From Haloferax sp046557615 (lineage in GTDB: Archaea; Halobacteriota; Halobacteria; Halobacteriales; Haloferacaceae): a stretch of DNA of 64,000 bases. The notes under the pieces were generated by a model. The model was given only the letters and a program-made list of their open reading frames with translations, made no database searches and was not told where the DNA came from. This document shows, piece after piece, positions 17,765 to 24,619 of this stretch; the first letter of the stretch is position 1; each line of letters starts with the position of its first letter. Location: NCBI RefSeq assembly GCF_046557615.1, contig NZ_JBKIII010000002.1, positions 186,001 through 250,000 on the forward strand. The letters are read 5' to 3'. Both the position numbers and the translations under genes were made by a program.

Positions 17765-18382
17765 ATGACAAGTGGACATCGATGGGAATTGGAAGAAGAA
17801 GCAACAGCCCTTGCACGGGAAGGGGACTTCGGTAGCGCCGGAGATACCTTTGTCAAAGCAAGCTTCGAAGAAGCCGGCGATTGGTTTGGCTCGAACAGTT
17901 GGGCAATGGAGCTGCGAATACTGTTCAAGGCTTGCCTGTGTTACCGATTAGCCAAGCAATCAAGGCAGTGTGAGTTTGCTGCTTGGCTCGGTATTGACCT
18001 CGCAGAAGAATATGCAGAACGGGCTGAGGCGCCCCCAACGCCTTCACATCCCCCAGATCGAGCTCAACGTGGAGCATGGCACGAGTTCGTCGGTGACTTT
18101 CGACTCATCGCGGGTCTCGATGGCGTGACCGATGCATACGAGCAGGCGAAAGACAGGTACGAGCAGGCTGGTAATCCCACTGCCCACTACGCGGAAGGTC
18201 CGATTATGAGTAGCCAGGCCACGTTCAGTACTGTCGTCCTTGTTGCTGATGTCGATTATAACTATATTAGAGAATCTACCCAAGGCCAGCTAACCGATTG
18301 GGTCGAATACAAACAAGAGTACATCGGACAATTTATCGACCAAATCATCGCTTCCGGTGAATGGAAACTCCCGGAAAAGTGA
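17765..18382 (+). CDS. Unknown TPR-like protein, first of a paralogous pair
   Basis: I do not recognise this 205-residue protein. It is almost all helical, with a pattern of paired helices like TPR repeats: an N-terminal ATALAREGDFGSAGDTFVKA unit, a middle FKACLCYRLAKQSRQCEFAAW unit, then EFVGDFRLIAGLDGV leading into AYEQAKDRYEQAGN. It ends IIASGEWKLPEK. The same succession of landmarks occurs in the next gene, which suggests tandem duplication. A GAGGAGG ribosome-binding site lies 11 nt before the ATG. The stop overlaps the ribosome-binding site of the next gene 6 nt away, so the two are translated together. Codon use is less GC-biased than in flanking genes, consistent with transfer. Confidence 0.75.
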   Translation: MTSGHRWELEEEATALAREGDFGSAGDTFVKASFEEAGDWFGSNSWAMELRILFKACLCYRLAKQSRQCEFAAWLGIDLAEEYAERAEAPPTPSHPPDRAQRGAWHEFVGDFRLIAGLDGVTDAYEQAKDRYEQAGNPTAHYAEGPIMSSQATFSTVVLVADVDYNYIRESTQGQLTDWVEYKQEYIGQFIDQIIASGEWKLPEK

Positions 18383-18388
18383 GGACCG

Positions 18389-18997
18389 ATGACAATACAA
18401 TACATGGACAAAGCAGAGGATGCATGCGAGCAGCGAGCGTATGCCAAAGCAGGCCAGCAGTACACATTCGCCGCGTACGAAGCACTCTTGAAATGTGATT
18501 ATCCGGAGCCCGAGATGATATCGACAGGGGCGAATCTTGGCCGGACTTTCTACTACTTCGAAAATGCGGCGTTTACCTTCCGATTGGCAGGCAATCCCGC
18601 TCGTGCGGCCAACCGTGTCGAACAAGCGATTCTCATCGTCGAAGATTTCGACGAATACTACTTTCATCCCGACGTGCTTCACGGACTCGCTCAGGAGTGT
18701 CTCGCAGATTTGGAATTGATTCGTGGAAACGAGGACGTGGCGATGACGCACTATGACAGAGCGGCCGAACTCTATGAACCTGTGACCGACACGGCGTGGA
18801 TGGCAGAGACTATTTTCGAGTACGCATTCGAATTCTTCCGGGGAGTGATGCACGCAGCAGGGTCCCCGGTCAGCGTCGAAGAGCAACTATCCATGCTCGA
18901 CTCGTTCGAGAAACGCGTCACTGCAAAGCGAGAGCGTCTTCCAAGAGCTATCGAAACCGTCGTTACGACTGGTGAGTACCAACCCAGTAAATATTAG
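18389..18997 (+). CDS. Unknown TPR-like protein, second of a paralogous pair
   Basis: This 202-residue protein of unknown function resembles its upstream neighbour in length and in the order of landmarks. They are an N-terminal Ala-rich helical hairpin (ACEQRAYAKAGQQYTFAAYE), FENAAFTFRLAGNPARAANR, then ECLADLELIRGNEDVAMTHYDRAAELYEP, and a closing VVTTGEYQPSKY. The repeated A-x-x-Y/F-x-x-A spacing is that of TPR or SEL1-like helical repeats, which usually bind other proteins. No catalytic motif, signal peptide or membrane segment is seen. The pair may form a heterodimer; this is inference. Confidence 0.72.
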   Translation: MTIQYMDKAEDACEQRAYAKAGQQYTFAAYEALLKCDYPEPEMISTGANLGRTFYYFENAAFTFRLAGNPARAANRVEQAILIVEDFDEYYFHPDVLHGLAQECLADLELIRGNEDVAMTHYDRAAELYEPVTDTAWMAETIFEYAFEFFRGVMHAAGSPVSVEEQLSMLDSFEKRVTAKRERLPRAIETVVTTGEYQPSKY

Positions 18998-19064
18998 CTC
19001 AAAAGAGCTTCCTCTCGAAGGTTATCAATGCTCACGTTGAAGCCAAATATTTGAGGAGATACTG

Positions 19065-19280
19065 TTGAATGAAACGTATGAACGAACAGGAGACTTCCAA
19101 ATGATTGAATTCGAGCTACTCCGTGAGTGGGGTGGATGGGACCATACTACTATTCCAGATGATCTAAAAATTGAGTTTCGTACGTATGATTCGTCAAGAG
19201 AATTTCATGCAGACCTTCAAGACATCTGTCACTTGATAGGACTCGTTCGCCACCGAGCAGATGGAGAAAAAATAATCTGA
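19065..19280 (+). CDS. Short hypothetical protein, possibly the front of a broken gene
   Basis: The frame starts at a TTG with a GAGGAG ribosome-binding site about 7 nt upstream and encodes 71 residues (WGGWDHTTIPDDLKIEFRTY, then LQDICHLIGLVRHRADGEK). No family is recognised. After the TGA at 19278-19280 the same frame stays open for another 74 codons with protein-like content, so this may be the first part of a gene interrupted by a stop mutation. It lies 67 nt after the paralogous pair in the same direction. Confidence 0.42.
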   Translation: MNETYERTGDFQMIEFELLREWGGWDHTTIPDDLKIEFRTYDSSREFHADLQDICHLIGLVRHRADGEKII

Positions 19281-19328
19281 ACTGAAGCAGTCATCAAACT
19301 GGCTTTCGACACGGACTACCAAGTTGAA

Positions 19329-19505
19329 ATGACAGTCAATACACTACAAGCCCAAGCAAGTGTCCAAGAGTTAGAAGATGAGCTCACGTCGCTCGCGCAA
19401 GCCATCTTCACCGAGAAAGACAAAGCAAGCAATGTGGAATCTCGTGAGCAGCAGCTAGAACTCATGAATGAATGCTGTCAAAGAATGGCGTCGGATACGA
19501 CGTGA
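19329..19505 (+). CDS. Possible 58-residue coiled-coil protein or second half of a broken gene
   Basis: From the ATG at 19329 the frame encodes 58 residues rich in Glu and Gln (LQAQASVQELEDELTSLAQ, ending CCQRMASDTT) with heptad-like spacing. It is in frame with the preceding 71-residue ORF, and codons 19281-19328 are also sense (TEAVIKLAFDTDYQVE). No clear ribosome-binding site precedes the ATG, so a TGA-interrupted single gene of about 146 codons is the likelier explanation. Confidence 0.35.
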   Translation: MTVNTLQAQASVQELEDELTSLAQAIFTEKDKASNVESREQQLELMNECCQRMASDTT

Positions 19506-20015
19506 AAAAATTATATCAGAATGGGTAGGCTGAGCCGGTATATTCTACCTAGAAGCCGAGTCGGAACCGAAAAATCACGGGCCATGTCACTGACGAAGCT
19601 GACCCTCGAGCCCGCTAATGGCATACACAGAAGAGGTGAACATTACGAAGCTCAAAATCACAAATACGCTCACTGGTGGCGTGGAAATGCAACTATCTCA
19701 ATATTGACGAAGAGAATGCAGTTTTCAAACTAACCGCTGGGTATTCGAATCTGAACAGTTCCCTGCTTCGTTCTTCTGGGGTGTCGCTACTCTACCGATG
19801 TTGCTCGATATCTTTTGTAAGGTGGTGGCTCAGGGAAAATCCATCATCACAAAGGGCTGAGTGGGGGTAACTTTCTTCATCGCCACCGAGTGGTTCTTTC
19901 GCATCGGATTTGAAGAACCCAACGTTTCGCGTGGCGTGGCGTCCATCTGTTTAGACGAAACTACAACGGCTCGTCTCGCCCCTACGTTTACCATACCTCG
20001 TTCATTCTGTCACGT
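19506..20015. other. Decayed accessory DNA at right edge of island
   Basis: No intact gene is seen in these 510 nt. Two short overlapping frames on the + strand look protein-like: 19618-19707 (MAYTEEVNITKLKITNTLTG...) and a frame through 19691-19770 (NYLNIDEENAVFKLTAGYSN). A single-base shift near 19690 would join them, so this may be a frameshifted remnant. The right copy of the 60-bp repeat is at 19811-19870. A TTTACC element near 19990 may be the promoter of the VOC gene at 20016. Confidence 0.45.
19811..19870 (+). repeat. 60-bp imperfect direct repeat, right copy
   Basis: This copy matches 17511-17570 ungapped at about 72% identity and marks the right edge of the AT-richer island. It also contains the 13-mer GGTGGTGGCTCAG shared with 17621-17633. 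Beyond 19870 the similarity ends. Confidence 0.6.
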
Positions 20016-20471
20016 ATGCCGATTCGCGGGCTTCACCACCTCGTTCTACTCGTTGACGGCGTTCCCGAGGGCGAGACATACTACCGAGAACTGTTCGACA
20101 TGGAGGTACTGTTCAGAGAGGGAACAGTGGATGAAGAACCGGGGACGCTCCCCGATGGACTGGCGTGGAGTGACGCGATTTCACAGGGCGTCGAGCCAAC
20201 GATGACGTTTCTCGGCCGCGACGACTTCTTCCTCGCGGTCGCACAGAGTGACGGCGAGTGTGGGTCGGGCCGATTCGACCACCTCGCACTGGCAGTCAGT
20301 GAGACTCAGTTCGAGGCGATTACGGAGCGTGCAACCGATTTCGGTTGTGCCGTTTCATACAACGCATCACACCACCGAACGTTCGAGGACCGGTTTGGAA
20401 TCGAATGGGAACTAAACGCCAAACCGCGACCACCCGAACAAGCGTTTGACACACTCGATATTGTCGAATAG
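20016..20471 (+). CDS. VOC (glyoxalase/bleomycin-resistance) family protein
   Basis: The 151-residue protein has two beta-alpha-beta-beta-beta modules. The first starts IRGLHHLVLLVDGVPEGETYYRELF with a likely metal-binding His. The second starts RFDHLALAVSETQFEAI, again with a His at the matching position, and the C-terminal FGIEWELN supplies a Glu. These are the usual VOC metal ligands. The substrate is not evident; dioxygenases, isomerases and resistance proteins share the fold. It is the first ordinary gene to the right of the accessory island. Confidence 0.8.
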   Translation: MPIRGLHHLVLLVDGVPEGETYYRELFDMEVLFREGTVDEEPGTLPDGLAWSDAISQGVEPTMTFLGRDDFFLAVAQSDGECGSGRFDHLALAVSETQFEAITERATDFGCAVSYNASHHRTFEDRFGIEWELNAKPRPPEQAFDTLDIVE

Positions 20472-20599
20472 GAGTCTACTGGCCGCTAGCAACGAACTCA
20501 GATGAGAACTCTGCACTGATATCTAAACCTCGTTGTTCAATTCCATCCAACATCCAAACTCTACGTCCTTCTCACTCCGACTCTCTGAGCCGAAAATCG

Positions 20600-20607
20600 G
20601 TAAAATA
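20600..20607 (+). promoter_or_regulatory. TATA-like promoter of the YHS-permease gene
   Basis: TAAAATAT lies 23-30 nt before the ATG at 20630, as expected for a leaderless haloarchaeal transcript. Confidence 0.5.
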
Positions 20608-20629
20608 TCGAGCCCGTACTAGAAGCCCC

Positions 20630-21952
20630 ATGGACCGAGCAGAGTACGCGCTGCTCGCAGGTATCGCACTGTTGACCATCGGAATCGGCGTATTCACGAC
20701 CACGAAACCGCTGGGAACGTTCTTCGTCGAGAGTACACAGACGTTCCTCAGAACTACCGCGGCGATGGCGTGGGTGACGTGGTGGGCGCTCGTCGTTGGC
20801 TTTGCCATCGCTGGCGGTGTGGAGGCGTGGACCTCAGACGAAGAGATTTCAGAACTCCTTGCTGGCCACGGCCTGCGCGAACTCGGCTACGGGACGACGT
20901 TCGGATTCGTCTCCTCGTCGTGTTCGTACAGCGCCATCGCGACGGCGAAGAACCTCTTCAAGAAAGGCGGGTCGGCGGCGGCCACCCTCGGGGCGTTCAT
21001 GTTCGCCTCGACCAACCTCGTCATCGAAATCGGCGCGGTCATCTGGATTCTGCTTGGGTGGCAGTTCCTCGCCGCCGACATCCTCGGCGGGTTCATCCTC
21101 ATCGGCCTGATGTCGTTCGGATTCGTCTATCTCGTGCCCGACGAAGTGGTCGAACAGGCACGCGAAAATATCCAAGACGAAGTGGAGAAGGTCCAAGACC
21201 CGGTCTGTGGAATGGAACTCACGCCGGAGGAGGCCGAGTATTCGGTCGAAGAAGGTGGACAGACGTACTACTTCTGCTCGAAGTCGTGTCAGGAGAGCTT
21301 CGACCCCGAGCAACAGCAGACGACGATACGAGGACAGGCCACCTCTCTCAGCGGGTGGAAAGCCCTCGCCGACAAGCAGTGGAAAGAGTGGGCCATGCTC
21401 TGGGACGAGATTGCCATCGGCTTCGTGTTCGCCGGTCTCATCGCCGGATTCATTCCGAAAGAGGTCTGGACGACGGTCTTCTCCGGGCCGACGTTTGGCG
21501 TTCCAGTGTACGTCTTCTGGACCGCAGTCGTCGGTGCGGTCATCGGCGTTGCAACCTTTGTCTGTTCGGTCGGCAACGTCCCCTTCGGGACGATTCTCTG
21601 GACCAATGGGCTCCCATTCGGGAGCGTCTTGAGCTACATCTACGCCGACCTCATCGTCCCGCCAATCATGGACGCCTATCGTGAGTACTACGGCACCTCC
21701 TTCGCGGCCATCCTCTCGGGGATGATTTTCGTCGCCGCCGTCCTCACGGGCGTCATCGTCCACTTCGTCTTCAGTACGGCTGGCCTCATCCCGGACCCAT
21801 CGACGGCCCAAATCGCGGACGTGAGTATCGAACTCAACTACAAAGCCGTCTTGAACGTGCTGGCGACGGTGTTCTTCGGCTTCCTCTATTGGCTTCACCA
21901 GCGCGACACCGTCGGTTCGACGGGTGAGATGGCGGCGCAAGTGGGCGACTAA
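20630..21952 (+). CDS. Permease (DUF318/UPF0718, ArsP-like) with internal YHS domain
   Basis: This 440-residue membrane protein has two homologous permease halves. The first carries the signature FVSSSCSYSAIATAKNLFKKGG and the second FVCSVGNVPFGTILW, the paired Cys motifs of the DUF318/ArsP permeases. Between them, about residues 185-225, is a soluble YHS-type metal-binding domain (DPVCGMELTPEEA, then TYYFCSKSCQESFDPE) with Cys residues for metal. ArsP members export organoarsenicals; the YHS insert hints at transport of a metal or metalloid, with the domain handing over the ion. The specific substrate is inference. The 3' end overlaps the convergent Nudix gene by 4 nt. Confidence 0.86.
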   Translation: MDRAEYALLAGIALLTIGIGVFTTTKPLGTFFVESTQTFLRTTAAMAWVTWWALVVGFAIAGGVEAWTSDEEISELLAGHGLRELGYGTTFGFVSSSCSYSAIATAKNLFKKGGSAAATLGAFMFASTNLVIEIGAVIWILLGWQFLAADILGGFILIGLMSFGFVYLVPDEVVEQARENIQDEVEKVQDPVCGMELTPEEAEYSVEEGGQTYYFCSKSCQESFDPEQQQTTIRGQATSLSGWKALADKQWKEWAMLWDEIAIGFVFAGLIAGFIPKEVWTTVFSGPTFGVPVYVFWTAVVGAVIGVATFVCSVGNVPFGTILWTNGLPFGSVLSYIYADLIVPPIMDAYREYYGTSFAAILSGMIFVAAVLTGVIVHFVFSTAGLIPDPSTAQIADVSIELNYKAVLNVLATVFFGFLYWLHQRDTVGSTGEMAAQVGD

Positions 21953-23187
21953 CCCACACTCTCCATTTCGTCCCACCGACCGAGTTCGGCGTGTTCGGCC
22001 GCGACGCCCGCAACGTCGTCGGCAGAGAGTACGCCTGCTTCGGTCACGACGCCCGTCACGAGGACTTGGGGCACGATTTCGAATATCGGATTCTCGCTAG
22101 TCACGCCTGCTTCGGTCGAGAGCGCCCCACCAGACTCGCCGACGAAGGTGTCGTCACCGCGTATCTTGTCGCGGGCGCAGACGACGTATACAGGAATCTC
22201 TGCACGATTCGCTGCCAGTGCGAGTGGCACGCTCCCGACTTTGTTCACGACGTCACCAGACGCGAGAACCGAGTCAGCACCGAGTACGACGGCGTCGGCG
22301 TCGCCATCGAGGACGAGTTTTGGTAACGCGGCGTCCGTCGTGAGCGTCGTTTCGATTCCTACTTCGGCTAGTAATTCGGCGACGACGACGCCTTCGCCAC
22401 CCGGGCGAGATTCTGAGATGAGTACAGAGGGCCGGTCATCCCGAAGCACAGAAAGTACAGTTCCCGACCGAGAGAGTGTCGCCACGCGCTCGATTCCGTC
22501 TCGCTCTAATCGAACGACTGCTGTTGCAGCGGCCTCGTCGTCGGCGACGACTGCGGCATCGATTGCACGCTCGGCGCGCTGGCACACTGCTTCGAGCGTC
22601 GGGTCGGATTCCGACATGACGCCATTGATTCGATTCTCCACGGCGGCCATGCTCGGGCGGGCATCGCGGAGCGCTCCTGCGAGTTCGACCACCTCGTCCC
22701 ACGATTCGGCGTCGGCGGAAGCGTCGCGGAGTACTTCGAGTGCGCGAATCGAAATCCACGCAGACCCGTGGATTTCGTCGTCTCGAACGTCTTCGAGCAT
22801 CGGGGCGACGCGGCGGTACGCCGCCCACAGCTCGGGGACTGTCTCTCGATTTCTGATTTCTGTCGGATGGACCCACTCGGTCGTTGCGAGTTCTTCGTTC
22901 GGCCGCAGGTCTCGGGTGTCGATGTCGAACAGATACGGGTGAACGACCCACTCGTACTCTCCATCGGCGACGTGTAGGGGGTCGCCAGCGCGAACGAGTG
23001 TCGGGTTCGTGAGTCCCGTTTCTTCGCGGAGTTCACGTCGGGTATCGGATTCGGTCTCTGTCGTCGAGCCTTCGACGTAGCCCGATATTCCGGCCCACCG
23101 CCTCGGATAGGTCGTGGCGTCGTCGTTCCGGCGAGCGAGGAGAATCCGCCCCTCGTGGCGGAGAAACGCAGTGACGACGTGGTTCAT
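21949..23187 (-). CDS. Nudix hydrolase / eIF-2B-like (ribose-1,5-bisphosphate isomerase-type) fusion
   Basis: This 412-residue protein has an N-terminal Nudix domain (about 1-140) with a box reading GYVEG...RRELREETGL. A C-terminal eIF-2B alpha/beta/delta-like domain follows (about 150-400) with segments VLRDDRPSVLISESRPGGEG and LGADSVLASGDVVNKVGS. eIF-2B-like archaeal proteins include the ribose-1,5-bisphosphate isomerase of nucleoside salvage. Coupling a Nudix pyrophosphatase to it suggests stepwise handling of a nucleotide-derived phosphosugar; this reaction order is inference. The fusion is known from haloarchaea, as far as I recall. The start at 23187 yields a direct entry into the Nudix fold (MNHVVTAFLRHEGRILL). 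Confidence 0.85.
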   Translation of the reverse strand: MNHVVTAFLRHEGRILLARRNDDATTYPRRWAGISGYVEGSTTETESDTRRELREETGLTNPTLVRAGDPLHVADGEYEWVVHPYLFDIDTRDLRPNEELATTEWVHPTEIRNRETVPELWAAYRRVAPMLEDVRDDEIHGSAWISIRALEVLRDASADAESWDEVVELAGALRDARPSMAAVENRINGVMSESDPTLEAVCQRAERAIDAAVVADDEAAATAVVRLERDGIERVATLSRSGTVLSVLRDDRPSVLISESRPGGEGVVVAELLAEVGIETTLTTDAALPKLVLDGDADAVVLGADSVLASGDVVNKVGSVPLALAANRAEIPVYVVCARDKIRGDDTFVGESGGALSTEAGVTSENPIFEIVPQVLVTGVVTEAGVLSADDVAGVAAEHAELGRWDEMESVG

Positions 23188-23246
23188 GGTTCGTATACGA
23201 GACCGTGCGGGAAAACGACTATCTCGCTCGCCGCGTATATGGGGGC

Positions 23247-23747
23247 ATGAAACTCGCTATCCTGAGCGACACACACGTTCCGGGGCGAGTGGATTCCATC
23301 CCCTCGTGGGTGGAAGACCACATTCAGGATGCAGACTTGGTCATCCACGCGGGTGACTTCGATTCGCCTGACACGCTCGACTATATTCGGGAAATCTCGG
23401 CGGATTTCGTCGGTGTCCGTGGAAACATGGATGCAGATGACGTCGACTTGCCGACCGTCGAAGTAGTCGAAGCAGGCGGTCTCACGTTCGTCGTCACCCA
23501 CGGGACCGGCCCACGAGCGGGCTACGTCGACCGCGTCGCCGACATGGTTCGCGGGTCTGCTGGCAACAGCGCGATTGGTATCTGTGGCCACATTCACGAC
23601 ATCATCGACGAGAAATTTGACGACGTTCGTATCCTCAATCCGGGCAGTGCAACCGGCGCAAACGTCGGTGATGCGGCGACGATGATGGTTGGGGATATCG
23701 TCGATGGCACGCTCTCGGTGCAGGTCGTCAGCAACGGCCAAGCCTGA
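23247..23747 (+). CDS. YfcE/MJ0936-type metallophosphodiesterase
   Basis: The 166-residue calcineurin-like phosphoesterase starts at the ATG at 23247 (MKLAILSDTHVPGR...). It contains the metal ligands SDTH, HAGDFD, GVRGNMD, VTHGT and CGHIHD in order. Small archaeal enzymes of this class are dinuclear-metal phosphodiesterases with cyclic or model substrates; the natural substrate is unknown. A longer frame from 23205 is rejected because it precedes the conserved first strand. The stop codon lies inside a 20-bp tandem duplication. Confidence 0.9.
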   Translation: MKLAILSDTHVPGRVDSIPSWVEDHIQDADLVIHAGDFDSPDTLDYIREISADFVGVRGNMDADDVDLPTVEVVEAGGLTFVVTHGTGPRAGYVDRVADMVRGSAGNSAIGICGHIHDIIDEKFDDVRILNPGSATGANVGDAATMMVGDIVDGTLSVQVVSNGQA

Positions 23748-23781
23748 ACTGCCACTGTCTGGCCTGAACTGCCACTGTCTG
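23742..23781 (+). repeat. 20-bp perfect tandem duplication over a stop codon
   Basis: The unit GCCTGAACTGCCACTGTCTG occurs twice in direct succession at 23742-23761 and 23762-23781. The first copy contains the TGA stop of the phosphodiesterase gene (23745-23747). The second is a silent copy in the gap before cofE. This is likely a recent slippage or replication duplication. Confidence 0.9.
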
Positions 23782-23863
23782 ATTCGGTTGTTTTCTGCCT
23801 GCGATACCGGCCCGGTTCGCCAGCATCCCGTTGTTTTTGAGGCCGCTACCCTTCCCCCAATCT

Positions 23864-24619
23864 ATGAAGCTGTTTCCGGTCTTCGACGTGCCCGAGATAC
23901 GCGAGGGCGACGACCTCGCCGACATCATCTCGGAACGCGTCGATTTGCGCCCCGACGACGTGGTTTGTGTCGCCTCCACTGTCGTCTCGAAGGCCGAAGG
24001 TCGCCTGTTCGACCTCGCGGACTTTCCTGCCGGGCCGCGCGCCCGCGAACTCGCAGGTCGCCTTTCGGAGTTGACCGGCGACGAGAAAGACCCGCGATTC
24101 GCGCAGGCCGTCCTCGAAGAGAGCGTCGACCTCGTGATGGAGGAACCATTCCTCCTGACCGAGACGCGCTTCGGCCACATCGGCGTCAACGCCGGAATCG
24201 ACCGCTCGAACGTCCCCGACCACGACTTGCTCTTGCTCCCGAAACGCCCGAGCGAGTCTGCCGAGCGCATCCGGGCCGGAATCGACGCCGAGCGCGTCAT
24301 CGTCACCGACACCTGCGGGAGACCATTCAGACACGGCCAGCGCGGCGTCGCAATCGGGTGGGCTGGCATGGCCCCGGCACGTGATTGGCGCGGCGAACCT
24401 GACCGAGACGGGCGCGAACTCGGCGTCACCGTCGAGAGCGTCGTGGACGAACTCGCCGCCGCGGCGAACCTTCTTCAAGGAGAAGGCGCAGATGGCACCC
24501 CAATCGTCGTCGTCCGCGACTTCGAGTGGGGTGACCACGGAGAGAGCGACGCCCACTTCCGCGACGTGGAGGGCGACTTTGTCAGACAAGCATTGCGAAA
24601 CTGGAGGTACGACCCATAA
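23864..24619 (+). CDS. cofE: Coenzyme F420:L-glutamate ligase
   Basis: This 251-residue protein matches CofE, which adds gamma-linked glutamates to F420-0 using GTP. Seen segments are the N-terminal VPEIREGDDLADII, then VVCVASTVVSKAEGR, the late NAGIDRSN, and the metal/GTP site DTCGRPFRHGQRGVAIG. The ATG at 23864 gives the conserved MKLFPV start. The last base of its stop overlaps the ATG of mer, so the two genes are co-translated. Haloarchaea make F420 and need it for F420-dependent oxidoreductases such as the next gene product. Confidence 0.93.
   Translation: MKLFPVFDVPEIREGDDLADIISERVDLRPDDVVCVASTVVSKAEGRLFDLADFPAGPRARELAGRLSELTGDEKDPRFAQAVLEESVDLVMEEPFLLTETRFGHIGVNAGIDRSNVPDHDLLLLPKRPSESAERIRAGIDAERVIVTDTCGRPFRHGQRGVAIGWAGMAPARDWRGEPDRDGRELGVTVESVVDELAAAANLLQGEGADGTPIVVVRDFEWGDHGESDAHFRDVEGDFVRQALRNWRYDP

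Noticed and set aside
19861..20205. + strand frame overlapping the VOC gene
   Set aside because: It lies out of frame over the VOC coding region and its product has no fold-like pattern.
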